Source of the DNA: CALLCD01 sp039196965
GTDB lineage: Bacteria > Pseudomonadota > Alphaproteobacteria > Caulobacterales > Hyphomonadaceae
Length of the DNA: 64,000 nucleotides
Assembly: GCA_039196965.1 (NCBI GenBank)
Contig: JBCCUK010000005.1
Coordinates: 1-64,000 of the forward strand
Reading direction: 5' to 3'
Position numbers and translations under genes: made by a program
The notes under the pieces: generated by a model
Seen by the model: the letters and a program-made list of their open reading frames with translations, nothing else
What the model was told of the DNA's origin: nothing
The model's database searches: none
Part shown: one piece after another, positions 26,484 through 35,079 of the stretch
Layout: each line of letters opens with the position of its first letter
How positions within the stretch are numbered: the stretch's first letter is position 1

Positions 26484-27305
26484 ATGAAAAGATTAGTCTG
26501 CATGGCCATAGCTATGGTCGTGATACCTATTCCTATGGCTTCTTCTCAAAGTGAGAATGAAGCGGAAAACAGAGCAGAGCGACAAACTTCAACGCCTTTC
26601 ATCCGCCCATCCTTCACCGCCGGCATTGACTTCAGCCGCGGTGACTTCGGGGCCGACTCGACAACCGAAACACTATCGACACCGTTTTCTGCTCGGGCAG
26701 ATGTTGGCGACTTCCGTTTTTCTGTCGGTGCATCATGGCTGCAAATCACCGGGCCAGGTGGTGTGGTTGGTGACGGTATCATCGTTGACGGCGCTGCGGC
26801 GGGAGATGTTGAGACCAATTCCGGCTTTGGCGATCTGACCCTCGGCGTGAACTATAACGTACCTGCTGAATTGACCGGCGACCTCCTGGTTCAGTTGCAG
26901 GGACGCCTGAAAGTTCCGACAGCCGATGAAGACCAGGGACTGGGAACCGGAGAACTCGATGGCGGTGTGGCCGTCGATCTGGCTTACAGCCTTGGCAATT
27001 TCACGCCATTCACGACGGTCGGGTTTCGCTGGCGTGGCGACCCGGAAGGCGCTGATCTGAACAATACGTTCAATGTCAGCGTAGGCGGCAGCTATAATCT
27101 CGGTCGAGGTTATGCCGTTTTGGCGTCCTATGACTTCCGTGAGGAAACGGTTGATACAGCTGAAGAAAGCCAAGAGGTCTTTGGTGCCATTACGGGTCCC
27201 ATCAATGATCAGTTGAGGTGGACATTTTACGGGTCTGTTGGTTTCACTGAAGGTGCACCCGATGGTGGCGTAGGATTCCAGTTGATCTGGCGTCCAGGCA
27301 ACTGA
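26484..27305 (+). CDS. outer-membrane beta-barrel protein (transporter-like)
   Basis: A 273-residue protein with a signal peptide (CMAIAMVVIPIPMASSQ). The mature part shows alternating strand patterns typical of a small outer-membrane barrel: FGDLTLGVNYNV, LLVQLQGRLKVPTAD, GELDGGVAVDLAYSLG and the terminal VGFQLIWRPGN. KVPTADEDQGLGTGELD resembles the signature of the MetA-pathway/transporter-like barrel family. The cargo is unknown. It follows the VER-repeat protein, which could be its periplasmic partner. A terminator lies 45 nt downstream. Confidence 0.75.
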   Translation: MKRLVCMAIAMVVIPIPMASSQSENEAENRAERQTSTPFIRPSFTAGIDFSRGDFGADSTTETLSTPFSARADVGDFRFSVGASWLQITGPGGVVGDGIIVDGAAAGDVETNSGFGDLTLGVNYNVPAELTGDLLVQLQGRLKVPTADEDQGLGTGELDGGVAVDLAYSLGNFTPFTTVGFRWRGDPEGADLNNTFNVSVGGSYNLGRGYAVLASYDFREETVDTAEESQEVFGAITGPINDQLRWTFYGSVGFTEGAPDGGVGFQLIWRPGN

Positions 27306-27349
27306 TTTTCATCTAAGGATTGAATGTAATTCGAACAGTTTCCTTGTCT

Positions 27350-27385
27350 AAAAGCTCCCGCAGTAAAGTAATAAGGGGCTTTTTT
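27350..27385 (+). terminator. Rho-independent terminator (possibly bidirectional)
   Basis: AAAAGC and CCC (27350-27358) pair with GGG and GCTTTT (27375-27384), with a bulged T, and a T-run follows. It separates the convergent barrel-protein and prs genes. Confidence 0.6.
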
Positions 27386-27414
27386 GCCGGAATCTTCTAA
27401 GGTGCAGAACGGCT

Positions 27415-28359
27415 CTAATCGAAGAGCTTGGAAACGCTCTCTTCATTGGCGATTCGCCTGATGGCTTCGCCGAGCAGGGGAGCCACGCTGAGCACACGCA
27501 ACGCATCGGACTTTCGGTCTTCTTCTCTCGGCTGGATCGTATCGCAGATCACAAGCTCGTCCAGAACGGACTCTTCGATACGCTTCACGGCGCGCTTGTC
27601 GTCCTTTGGAGAGAGGACACCGTGCGTTACATAGGCTGCGACTGACGTGGCACCTGCGTCCTTCAGAGCCGCCGCCGCCTCGCACAGGGTTCCGCCGGAG
27701 TCGCAGATATCATCGATCATGATGCAGCGACGGTCCTTAACGTCACCGATGATGTTCATGACTTCGGCAATCCCCGCTTCCGGGCGTCGCTTGTCAACGA
27801 TGGCTAGATCACATTGCAGACGGCGGGCGAGCCCGCGGGCGCGAACAACACCGCCCACATCGGGCGAAACAACTAGAAGTTCGTCTCCATTGTAGCGCTC
27901 TTTTATATCCTGCAGAATAACAGGTCCCGCCACCATATTATCGGTGGGAATGTCGAAGAACCCCTGTATTTGTCCGGCATGGAGATCCATGGTCAGCACG
28001 CGGTCTGCTCCGGCTGTAGAGATCAGGTTTGCCACCAGTTTTGCTGAGATAGGTGTTCGGCCATCGGTTTTGCGGTCCTGCCGGGCATATCCGAAATAGG
28101 GGATCACTGCCGTAACTCGCCGGGCCGATGCGCGCCGCAGGGCATCAATACAGATGAGTAATTCCATGAGGTGGTCGTTGGCCGGATAAGCCGTCGACTG
28201 GATTGCAAAAACGTCTTCACCGCGGACATTTTCGTTAATGCGAACGAAAATCTCCTTGTCTGCAAAGGTCTTCACTTCGGCTTCGGTCAGCGGTGCGTCG
28301 AGATAGTCAGCGATGGCCGCGGCGAGGGGCCTGTTGGCATTACAGGTGAGCAGTTTCAT
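27415..28359 (-). CDS. prs: ribose-phosphate pyrophosphokinase
   Basis: A 314-residue enzyme that makes PRPP from ribose 5-phosphate and ATP, feeding nucleotide, His and Trp synthesis. Class I features are complete: IPYFGYARQDRK near 95, the metal-binding MDLHAGQIQGFFDIP near 128, VSPDVGGVVRARGLA near 165, and the PRPP loop IMIDDICDSGGTLCEAA near 214. Length is typical. It is the last gene of a minus-strand run that includes pgeF. Confidence 0.97.
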   Translation of the reverse strand: MKLLTCNANRPLAAAIADYLDAPLTEAEVKTFADKEIFVRINENVRGEDVFAIQSTAYPANDHLMELLICIDALRRASARRVTAVIPYFGYARQDRKTDGRTPISAKLVANLISTAGADRVLTMDLHAGQIQGFFDIPTDNMVAGPVILQDIKERYNGDELLVVSPDVGGVVRARGLARRLQCDLAIVDKRRPEAGIAEVMNIIGDVKDRRCIMIDDICDSGGTLCEAAAALKDAGATSVAAYVTHGVLSPKDDKRAVKRIEESVLDELVICDTIQPREEDRKSDALRVLSVAPLLGEAIRRIANEESVSKLFD

Positions 28360-28444
28360 AAGTCAGCCCCGCAGCAATTTCGTTGGTCACGCAATAGTCG
28401 CAAATCCCCACGAGTCGCAACGGCTTCGAAACGATTTCTTACAG

Positions 28445-29230
28445 TCAGGTCTCTTTCAGCATGATGACTGATGCATTTCGGCCATAGTCGGGCTCGCCTC
28501 GATGGTTTCGCCGCCGGTTCGAAAAGTAGTCCGCTTCCATGGCGCAGGTATCGTGGGCAATGAGATCGACGCGGGATAGACCCGCCCTGACCAGTTTTGC
28601 ATGGATATAGCCTTGGATGTCGAACAAAAATCGATCCTTTTTCCCCGCATCGAAAAACCGGTTATTCATTCCATTGTCTTCAAGAAACCGATCCCGATAC
28701 TCTGGCCCCACTTCATAGGACGCCTTGCCTATGGAAGGGCCAATTGCGGCGACGATCCGCCCGGTATCAGCACCGATGGCTTCCATAGCCTCGACAGTTG
28801 CTTTCACGATGCCGTCGATCCCGCCTTTCCATCCGGCATGGGCCGCCCCGATGACACCGGCTTCGGTGTCCGCAAACAGGATGGGCACGCAGTCGGCCGT
28901 CATGATGGCAAGGGCAATGCCGGGGGTCTTGCAAACCATGGCGTCGCCCTTTGGTCGTTCAGCAGAGGGCTCCTTTATGAGCAACGCATCTGCCGAGTGA
29001 TGCTGGAAACAAGACATGAGATAGTCGGCACTTCTGGCACCGATTGCCAAGGCGATGCGTGCCCGATTTTCAGCCACAGCTTTGGCGTCATCCTCCGATC
29101 CAGCACCGGCATTCAAGCTGTCATATATACCGCTTGAAGTGCCACCCCTTCGACCGAAGAAACCGTGAGAGATTCCCTGTAAATGGCCAAGACTTGGGGC
29201 CGTTGTGTAGGGTGGGGGGGAAGCTGCCAT
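28445..29230 (-). CDS. pgeF: peptidoglycan editing factor / polyphenol-oxidase family
   Basis: A 261-residue protein of the PgeF (YfiH, DUF152) family, which removes misplaced serine from peptidoglycan precursors in E. coli and has purine-nucleoside activity in other members. The zinc ligands are present: His in SCFQHHSADA, Cys in IMTADCVPILF and His in GAAHAGWKGG. The C-terminus with CAMEADYFSNRR-NHRGEPDYGR is typical. The ATG at 29230 gives a normal N-terminus; a TTG twelve codons earlier is possible. It lies 85 nt upstream of prs. Confidence 0.92.
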   Translation of the reverse strand: MAASPPPYTTAPSLGHLQGISHGFFGRRGGTSSGIYDSLNAGAGSEDDAKAVAENRARIALAIGARSADYLMSCFQHHSADALLIKEPSAERPKGDAMVCKTPGIALAIMTADCVPILFADTEAGVIGAAHAGWKGGIDGIVKATVEAMEAIGADTGRIVAAIGPSIGKASYEVGPEYRDRFLEDNGMNNRFFDAGKKDRFLFDIQGYIHAKLVRAGLSRVDLIAHDTCAMEADYFSNRRRNHRGEPDYGRNASVIMLKET

Positions 29231-29291
29231 GACCGGATCTATCCATGCCTTTGTCTGTATTCGCAATCAATCGCCGTCACGTTCCCAGGGC

Positions 29292-29708
29292 TTACTTCGG
29301 AAGGCGGGCGGACAGTACCCAGCCCGCAGTCTGAATGCTCACAGCGAGTGCGAGCCCCAGTCCTATAAGGATATGATCTGAAAAGAACGATATGACGGCT
29401 ACACTGATGCTCGCAATATCGACGCCTTGGCCGCTGATAATATGTCCCAGCGGTTGGCGTGCCACCATGACGTCGCGCAAGGTGACCCGCCGCCAAATCC
29501 GGCCCATATCCGGCGGACCGAAAACGTCCTGAAGCTCTTTTGGGTCGAGTATACCAGTCAGTTCACAGAGGGCTTGAGCGCCAGCCTCTCCATTCCGAAC
29601 GGATTCGCGGCGGACCGATGATGTGATGAGCGATACGATCGCCGACAGGATAACGGCGAGGGCAAGTGCCACCGCCGTCAGTCCATCGAAGGGAGAGTTC
29701 AGGTGCAT
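29292..29708 (-). CDS. two-helix membrane protein of unknown function
   Basis: A 138-residue protein with a helix at about 10-30 (LTAVALALAVILSAIVSLI) and another at about 105-130 (FFSDHILIGLGLALAVSIQ). The soluble middle, ALCELTGILDPKELQDVFGPPDMGRIWRRV, has no recognised domain. It starts 2 nt after the mesaconyl-CoA hydratase stop, so it is probably translated from the same message. It is not part of the ethylmalonyl-CoA pathway as far as can be told. Confidence 0.65.
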   Translation of the reverse strand: MHLNSPFDGLTAVALALAVILSAIVSLITSSVRRESVRNGEAGAQALCELTGILDPKELQDVFGPPDMGRIWRRVTLRDVMVARQPLGHIISGQGVDIASISVAVISFFSDHILIGLGLALAVSIQTAGWVLSARLPK

Positions 29709-29710
29709 TA

Positions 29711-30745
29711 CTAGATTGGAATAGCTGCCCAGTAATCGAAATCCAGCAAGATATCGGGCATGTATTTTCCATCATCGCCCCGTAGCGGAAAATCACTACA
29801 AGGATGATTTTTTGCGGCAACCAATCGCAGGCGCAGCGCACCGACAGTGTCGGACAGCTCTGCTTTGTCAAGCACTTCTGACCAGGCATAGACGGTGTCA
29901 CCTGCGAATAACGGCCCAGCATGGGTGCCGCCATTAATGGCCATCATTTCAGCTGCATTGGCGAGTCCATTAAAGGAGAGCGCCCGGGCAATCGAAATCA
30001 CCACGCCGCCATAGATGAGACGCTTGCCGAAACGGCTGTCCTTCTGGGCGTGGGCATCGAAATGAACCTTGGCTGTATTCTGATAGAGACGGGTTGCAAT
30101 TTGATGCTCGGCTTCCTCGACGGTCATGCCGTCGACATGGTCAATTTTCTCTCCGATGTCATAGTCGGCAAAACGGTGAGCAGATCCTGCCAGGGCATTG
30201 TCCCAATTAGCGTACGACCATTTTGCGTCGAACTCCGTGGCTGGCACAGCATCCAGCAGGGTCGGCACAACGGTTTCCGGGGCCGGCGCATCCGGGTTCC
30301 GCTTGTTCACCATGACCCACCTTACATAGGTCATGATCTCTTCGTCTTTTTGGTTGAGACCTTTCGTCCGCACCCAGACGACGCCGGTTTTACCGTTTGA
30401 ATTCTGCTTGACGCCAATCACTTCCGAAACGGACCTGAGCGTGTCGCCCGGATAAACTCCAATCGGGAAGCGGCCCTCAGCATAGCCGAGATTTGCAACG
30501 GCATTGAGGGAAATGTCCGGAACCGTTTTTCCAAACACGATGTGAAATGCAAGCAGCGGATCGATAGGAATCCGATCAAATCCATTCGCCTTTGCGAAGG
30601 GCTCTGAAGAGAACATAGCATGGCGGCTGCCCGTTAGAGCACGATAAAGCGAGATGTCGCCCTCGCTTACGGTTAGTGGTGTCGCGTGGACAATTTCCAT
30701 CCCGAGATGGAAGTCCTCGAAGAAATTTCCCGAATATGATTTCAT
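29711..30745 (-). CDS. mch: mesaconyl-CoA hydratase (MaoC family)
   Basis: A 344-residue double-hotdog enzyme. The N-terminal GNFFEDFHLGMEIVHATP, the central HIVFGKTVPDISLNAVANLG and VRWVMVNKRNPDAPAPE closely match my recollection of mesaconyl-CoA hydratases of the ethylmalonyl-CoA pathway. These convert mesaconyl-CoA to beta-methylmalyl-CoA during acetate assimilation. The hydratase-type motif appears in GGVVISIARAL, and its length matches the family. ATG 30745 is used; an in-frame ATG at 30775 is an alternative. A CitE-like lyase that could cleave the product lies 2.6 kb upstream in the same orientation. Confidence 0.85.
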   Translation of the reverse strand: MKSYSGNFFEDFHLGMEIVHATPLTVSEGDISLYRALTGSRHAMFSSEPFAKANGFDRIPIDPLLAFHIVFGKTVPDISLNAVANLGYAEGRFPIGVYPGDTLRSVSEVIGVKQNSNGKTGVVWVRTKGLNQKDEEIMTYVRWVMVNKRNPDAPAPETVVPTLLDAVPATEFDAKWSYANWDNALAGSAHRFADYDIGEKIDHVDGMTVEEAEHQIATRLYQNTAKVHFDAHAQKDSRFGKRLIYGGVVISIARALSFNGLANAAEMMAINGGTHAGPLFAGDTVYAWSEVLDKAELSDTVGALRLRLVAAKNHPCSDFPLRGDDGKYMPDILLDFDYWAAIPI

Positions 30746-30792
30746 GCTCGAATGCAGGCTCCTTATGGCCCGCATTCAGCAGTCTTAGTCGA

Positions 30793-31056
30793 TCAGACTT
30801 TCCAATGCAGGCGACTGAAATTTTCAGCCGACATCTGCGCGATGTCGCTGGCAGAAATCAAGGGGTCTACAGCGAAGGGGAGCAGTAATATGGCGAGCAT
30901 AAGAGATGCGGTGCTGCCGACAATGATGCGTCCGCCGGGACGCTCGAACAGTCTGCCAAATACGACGCGTGGCCCAAACATCATGATGGGTACACCGAAA
31001 GCAAAGCCAGCGGAAATCAACAGACATGTGGCCGCAAGTATTGTGACTAGCATCAT
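30793..31056 (-). CDS. small two-helix membrane protein
   Basis: An 87-residue protein with helices at about 3-27 (LVTILAATCLLISAGFAFGV) and 45-66 (RIIVGSTASLMLAILLLPFAV), and a short soluble tail. No family was recognised. AGGAG sits at a good distance before the start; two ATG codons at 31056 and 31053 are usable. It ends just before mch, and co-transcription with the arsC-like gene upstream is possible across a 90-nt gap. Confidence 0.6.
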   Translation of the reverse strand: MMLVTILAATCLLISAGFAFGVPIMMFGPRVVFGRLFERPGGRIIVGSTASLMLAILLLPFAVDPLISASDIAQMSAENFSRLHWKV

Positions 31057-31146
31057 CCAGCTCCTGATCAGAGTTTGGATTATGCCTGCTTGTCTTTAAG
31101 AGCTGCCTTGGACAATCGATCAAATTTGACCGATCTGCGGCGAAAT

Positions 31147-31494
31147 TCAGAGAATTTCCAGCAATTTGGCGTTTGGACGGCCCAGCACAGCCTTATTGCC
31201 GTTGATGCCGATTGGTCGTTGTATCAATTTGGGATTCTCTGCCATCGCCGCGAAAACCTCTTCATCGGACGCCGATTCCGCCAGCCCAGCTTTCTCGGCG
31301 TCTTTTCCCCTCAGGAATTCGCGTGGGCTGACCCCGCCCATCTTTTTGGCGATGTCTTTTAGCTCATTTGCGCTGAGCCGGCCCGCCGCGGTGGTATATT
31401 TCCGGATTTCCGGATCGATGCCGTTTTCCTGAAGAAGAGCCAGACCCTTCTTCGAAGATCCGCATCCGGTGTTGTGTATCAATACATAAGCCAT
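31147..31494 (-). CDS. arsC: ArsC-family arsenate reductase-like protein
   Basis: A 115-residue thioredoxin-fold protein of the glutaredoxin-coupled ArsC/Spx family. IHNTGCGSSKKGLALL places the CxxS-type active cysteine at residue 11. LRGKDAEKAGL, NPKLIQRPIGI and KAVLGRPNAKLLEIL follow the family order, including the usual arginines. Many such proteins reduce arsenate; others are of the YffB type with unknown substrate. No other ars gene lies nearby, so the physiological role is open. It lies 5 nt after the esterase gene upstream. Confidence 0.85.
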   Translation of the reverse strand: MAYVLIHNTGCGSSKKGLALLQENGIDPEIRKYTTAAGRLSANELKDIAKKMGGVSPREFLRGKDAEKAGLAESASDEEVFAAMAENPKLIQRPIGINGNKAVLGRPNAKLLEIL

Positions 31495-31499
31495 GGTGT

Positions 31500-33263
31500 T
31501 TATTCCGCCGATGAAATCGTTTGTGAAGAAAGACAGCCCGCTGCGTCGTGGGCAGCGAGGTCATCGTTCCAGTAAATCGTCGCGAGATAGACCCGGCAAG
31601 TGATCTCTTGAGACTTGAGACGCGGATCGCTGAAAAGGTCAGCTGCAACACTGCCTGGTGTTTCCTGACTTGCCACCATTCTTGGTCCGCCGCTTTCGGG
31701 GCTGTCAAACAGGATGATGTTGGACTGGTCCTCATCCGCCGACCACTCTGACCAGAGCGGCAGCGTGTCCGTTCCGCCTTTGCCCGGCGCACCGGTCCTC
31801 GCAAACTCTGCCCAGTAAGCCATCATCGCGTCGTTGAGCGCCAGGCGTCCCGATTCATTCTCTTCTGTAAAAACCCATTTGTCAGCGGTGCCGAGAAATC
31901 TGAACTGCCCGAATATGAAAGGTATTTCGAGACCATGGGCTGCGCCAAACAGCTGGGCAAAGTCAGCGCCCCAGGCGCGTCCTGCCTCGTCCCAATCGAA
32001 ACGGTAAGCGTAGATATCCGCGTGGCCACCGGCGATCATGGCGTTCAGGGGATCGTCGACAGCGCTGACCCGCCACATGCGGCTCTGATACTCGGACGCT
32101 GCATTGTAGAGGTTTTTGTCCCGGGCACGAGGGATCCGGCCAAAGCGCCAGCGCACCAGTTCCGGGCTCAGCAAATTAAACAGCTTTGTCTCGTCCTTGT
32201 TTGTCCCGGAAATGATCGGAACGCTGTTGAACGTGTCCGGATCATTGAAGGCCTCGCGCAAGCCGCCCTCTGGAACGACGATGCCGTCCTCGATGATACG
32301 GGGAGGTTCCCACTCCTCTGTGTCGAGGCTACCGCCATACGCGGCAAAGAAGTCCTGCATTGAAACGGCCCGCAGGGCTTCTGGCGCAACGTCATCACCG
32401 ACAAGTTTGACGGCGATAGGTCCCGCAGATTGAGCACCGCCGGTTTCGGCTTCTTCAAGGCTCACCGATCGGAAACTGCCCGATTGGAGAATGGCCTTAT
32501 GGAATTTCCCCGATGCTCTGGGGGAACCAAGCAGGGTCGCCACATTATGGCCGCCAGCGCTCTCGCCGAAAATCGTAATATTGTTGGGATCACCCCCGAA
32601 AAAGGCCGCGTTTTCTGCAAGCCAGTCGAGTGCCGCGATCTGATCCAGTATGGCAAAATTGGCGCTTTTGTCGTCTTCGATGTTCGCGCTGTCCCGCAGG
32701 CTTTCATGAGCAAACCAACCCAGCGGTCCGAGACGATACTGAACGACCGCAACGATGACGTTCTGTTCTGCCGCGAGTTTCGACGGATCGTATTGTTCGG
32801 CCCGGCCCCAGACATTTGATCCGCCATGGATCCACATCATGACCGGCAGGTTGGCGGTTTCTGCCGTTGAGGGGGCCATGATGGGCGCGTAGATATCCAG
32901 ATAGAGGCAGTCTTCCTCGCCCATGATTTCACCGCTGGGGATCGCATCAGCGCTGGACCCGTCGTCCAGCCGGCCACGCACCTGCGGACACCATGGCGCG
33001 CCTTCAATTGCTGCCCGGCGGCCTTCCCAGGATTTTGCCGGACGCGGGGCACGCCAGCGGAGGTCTCCCACTGGCGGCGCGGCAAAGGGAACAGCGCGCC
33101 AGACATGGGCAGGGTTCTCCTGATGGGTAAAGCCGATCAGAATGCCCTGATCGATAATTCTCGTCGATGCCGGATCGAGCGTTGGTGGTGGCAGCTCAAC
33201 GGATCTGTCGCCGCAGGCCGCAGCGAGAAACAAGCCAAAAATTCCAATAAGTTGCGTCCGCAT
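31500..33263 (-). CDS. type-B carboxylesterase lipoprotein
   Basis: A 587-residue secreted esterase. The lipobox LFLAAACGD predicts lipid anchoring. The family hallmarks are VWRAVPFAAPPVGDLRW, the disulfide-type GEEDCLYLDIY, the oxyanion MMWIHGGSN, and the nucleophile GESAGGHN near residue 240. The acid is probably in SGTNKDETKLF and the histidine in FGAAHGLEIPFIF. Substrates of the family are broad carboxylic esters. The ATG at 33263 has GGAGGG upstream and is preferred over a longer start. It is followed closely by the arsC-like gene. Confidence 0.9.
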   Translation of the reverse strand: MRTQLIGIFGLFLAAACGDRSVELPPPTLDPASTRIIDQGILIGFTHQENPAHVWRAVPFAAPPVGDLRWRAPRPAKSWEGRRAAIEGAPWCPQVRGRLDDGSSADAIPSGEIMGEEDCLYLDIYAPIMAPSTAETANLPVMMWIHGGSNVWGRAEQYDPSKLAAEQNVIVAVVQYRLGPLGWFAHESLRDSANIEDDKSANFAILDQIAALDWLAENAAFFGGDPNNITIFGESAGGHNVATLLGSPRASGKFHKAILQSGSFRSVSLEEAETGGAQSAGPIAVKLVGDDVAPEALRAVSMQDFFAAYGGSLDTEEWEPPRIIEDGIVVPEGGLREAFNDPDTFNSVPIISGTNKDETKLFNLLSPELVRWRFGRIPRARDKNLYNAASEYQSRMWRVSAVDDPLNAMIAGGHADIYAYRFDWDEAGRAWGADFAQLFGAAHGLEIPFIFGQFRFLGTADKWVFTEENESGRLALNDAMMAYWAEFARTGAPGKGGTDTLPLWSEWSADEDQSNIILFDSPESGGPRMVASQETPGSVAADLFSDPRLKSQEITCRVYLATIYWNDDLAAHDAAGCLSSQTISSAE

Positions 33264-33332
33264 TCCAGAGCCCTCCATTGAGTACAATTTATAGAGCGCT
33301 GCCGCCTTGCGGCAATGGGACTTACGCGATCG

Positions 33333-34235
33333 TTATGTCTCCGCCATCGCAGCAATTGCCTCAGCGACATCGACAATCCGTTTCGCTTCCTCAAGGTGCA
33401 GGAGTTCGGTCATTTTTCCGTTGACCTTTATGACGCCTTTCCCAGCGTTTTCCGGCTCCGCGAAAGCGGCGATGACATCTCTCGCCTGGGCAACGTCATC
33501 TTCTGCCGGAGAGAAGACTGTGTTCGCCGTGTCGATTTGCGCAGGATGGATCAGCGTTTTGCCATCAAAGCCGAGCGTTCGGCCCTGTTCGCATTCTGCG
33601 CGAAGGCCATCGACGTTTTGGATATCATTGTAAACGCCATCAATAGCTATCAGATCATATGCTCTTGCCGCAGCGAGGGTCATGCCAAAGGCTGTCTGAA
33701 AGGCTAGTCGATCGGGCGTGGCGATGGCGCGGTACTCCTTGGCCAGATCATTCGTTCCCATGACAAAGCCTTTCAGGCGGGTTCGCCCGGCAGCCTCGCC
33801 AATCTCCTGAATGTTGAGGATCGCCTTCGGCATCTCGATCATCACCCAGAGCGCCATTGTGTCAGGCGCGCCGACGCTTGTCATGGCATCATTCAGTCGG
33901 TCAATGTCTTCCCCGCCAATGACTTTGGGCGCGAGAATACCGTTGGGGCCCGCGCTTACGGCGGCTTTTATGTCATCCAGTCCCCAATCTGTATCCAGCC
34001 CATTGATCCGGATAATTGTCTCCCGTGCGCCATAGCCGCCTTCGCTGACGGCCACTTGCGCTCCAGTTCTTGCCGCGTCCTTGGCTTCTGGTGCCACTGC
34101 ATCTTCAAGATCGAATATGATGGCGTCCGCTGGAAGCGTTTTGCCTTTTTCCAGAACGCGGGGCTTGTCCGCTGGCATGTAAAGGCAGGAGCGGCGGGGG
34201 CGGGAGCTGGCATTTTGATCGGCGGGACTTGTCAT
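33333..34235 (-). CDS. CitE-like CoA-ester lyase/thioesterase (HpcH/HpaI family)
   Basis: A 300-residue TIM-barrel protein. RSCLYMPADKPRVLEKGKT, DAIIFDLEDAVAPEAKDAAR (metal-binding Glu/Asp), IRINGLDTDWG, WVMIEMPKAILN and FDGKTLIHPAQID are the CitE-like signatures. Enzymes of this subgroup include malyl-CoA thioesterases and beta-methylmalyl/malyl-CoA lyases. Proximity to mesaconyl-CoA hydratase supports a role in the ethylmalonyl-CoA pathway, but the exact reaction cannot be fixed from sequence. GAGGA precedes the ATG. It is divergent from the GNAT gene. Confidence 0.85.
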   Translation of the reverse strand: MTSPADQNASSRPRRSCLYMPADKPRVLEKGKTLPADAIIFDLEDAVAPEAKDAARTGAQVAVSEGGYGARETIIRINGLDTDWGLDDIKAAVSAGPNGILAPKVIGGEDIDRLNDAMTSVGAPDTMALWVMIEMPKAILNIQEIGEAAGRTRLKGFVMGTNDLAKEYRAIATPDRLAFQTAFGMTLAAARAYDLIAIDGVYNDIQNVDGLRAECEQGRTLGFDGKTLIHPAQIDTANTVFSPAEDDVAQARDVIAAFAEPENAGKGVIKVNGKMTELLHLEEAKRIVDVAEAIAAMAET

Positions 34236-34291
34236 CGCGATTTATCCTCGGCTTTAAGCATCACTTATCAACGCGGGGAGAGGTGCACGGG

Positions 34292-34762
34292 ATGGGCTCG
34301 GAAATCAATATCCGTAGGGGAAATGCCGATGACCATGGTGATCTTGGCCAAATCGTTCACTATGCCATACGTGATGGTGCGACGCGTTATACGCCGGCTC
34401 AACGCTCAGCTTGGTCGCCTGAGCCGCGGAGTGCGGAGGAGATGAAGAAACGCCTTGGCGAGCAGGTCGTTTGGCTGGCTGAAGTGGATCGTAGGCCAAT
34501 TGGATTTATGACCCTGTCAGAGATGGGATATGTCGATTTTGCCTATATTCTGAAGGAGTGGCGGGGGAAGGGTGTGTTCCGCAAGCTCTATGAGGCAATA
34601 GAGTTGCACGCCCGCTCTGCCTGGATGACCCGCCTGACCACCCATGCCAGCTTGCACGCTTTCGAAGCGTTCCGGCACTTCGGCTTTAATGTTGTCTATC
34701 CGGAGACCGTTGAAGTCTCCAATGTCTGGTTGCCGCGCATGTATATGGAGAAGAAAATCTGA
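34292..34762 (+). CDS. GNAT-family N-acetyltransferase
   Basis: A 156-residue acetyltransferase-fold protein. INIRRGNADDHGDLGQIV opens the fold, VDFAYILKEWRGKGVFRKLYEAIE holds the acetyl-CoA-binding (R/Q)xxGx(G/A)-like loop, here WRGKGVF, and THASLHAFEAFRHFGF is the C-terminal strand-helix. The acceptor is unknown. The ATG at 34292 has GGAGAGG upstream; longer frames back to 34229 overlap the divergent lyase promoter and are rejected. It is convergent with bolA. Confidence 0.85.
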   Translation: MGSEINIRRGNADDHGDLGQIVHYAIRDGATRYTPAQRSAWSPEPRSAEEMKKRLGEQVVWLAEVDRRPIGFMTLSEMGYVDFAYILKEWRGKGVFRKLYEAIELHARSAWMTRLTTHASLHAFEAFRHFGFNVVYPETVEVSNVWLPRMYMEKKI

Positions 34763-34769
34763 AAAAGGC

Positions 34770-35039
34770 CTAACCCACTGGCACATCTGCTTTGATGGAG
34801 AGGGCATGCAGACCGAGCTCGAACTCCGGCGCAAGTGCGGTGTTTACCGCGCGTTGCCTTTGAACCCTGCTCATGCCTTCAAACGCCGATGCAACGATCC
34901 TGACATTAAAGTGCGTCTCTCCCTCGGGTCGCGCGCCTGCATGGCCCGCATGGCGAGCGCTGTCATCCACCACGTCCAGCTCTTCCGGAGCAAATGCCTC
35001 CGTCAAAAGGTCGCGAATTCTTGTTTCTCTGCGTGTCAA
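34770..35039 (-). CDS. bolA: BolA family protein
   Basis: An 89-residue BolA-type protein. TRIRDLLTEAFAPEELDVVDDSARHAGH has the family's first helix, strand and the conserved His region. THFNVRIVASAFEGMSRVQRQRAVNTAL carries the FxGxxxxxRxxxV(N/Y) pattern. BolA proteins pair with monothiol glutaredoxins in iron-sulfur trafficking. The start is a TTG, as no ATG or GTG is available. It is divergent from the J-domain gene (about 40 nt apart), an arrangement common in alphaproteobacteria. Confidence 0.9.
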   Translation of the reverse strand: MTRRETRIRDLLTEAFAPEELDVVDDSARHAGHAGARPEGETHFNVRIVASAFEGMSRVQRQRAVNTALAPEFELGLHALSIKADVPVG

Positions 35040-35079
35040 TTCTTGTCTCGTTAATCGTTTCGGACCATGTTCTGTCGCT

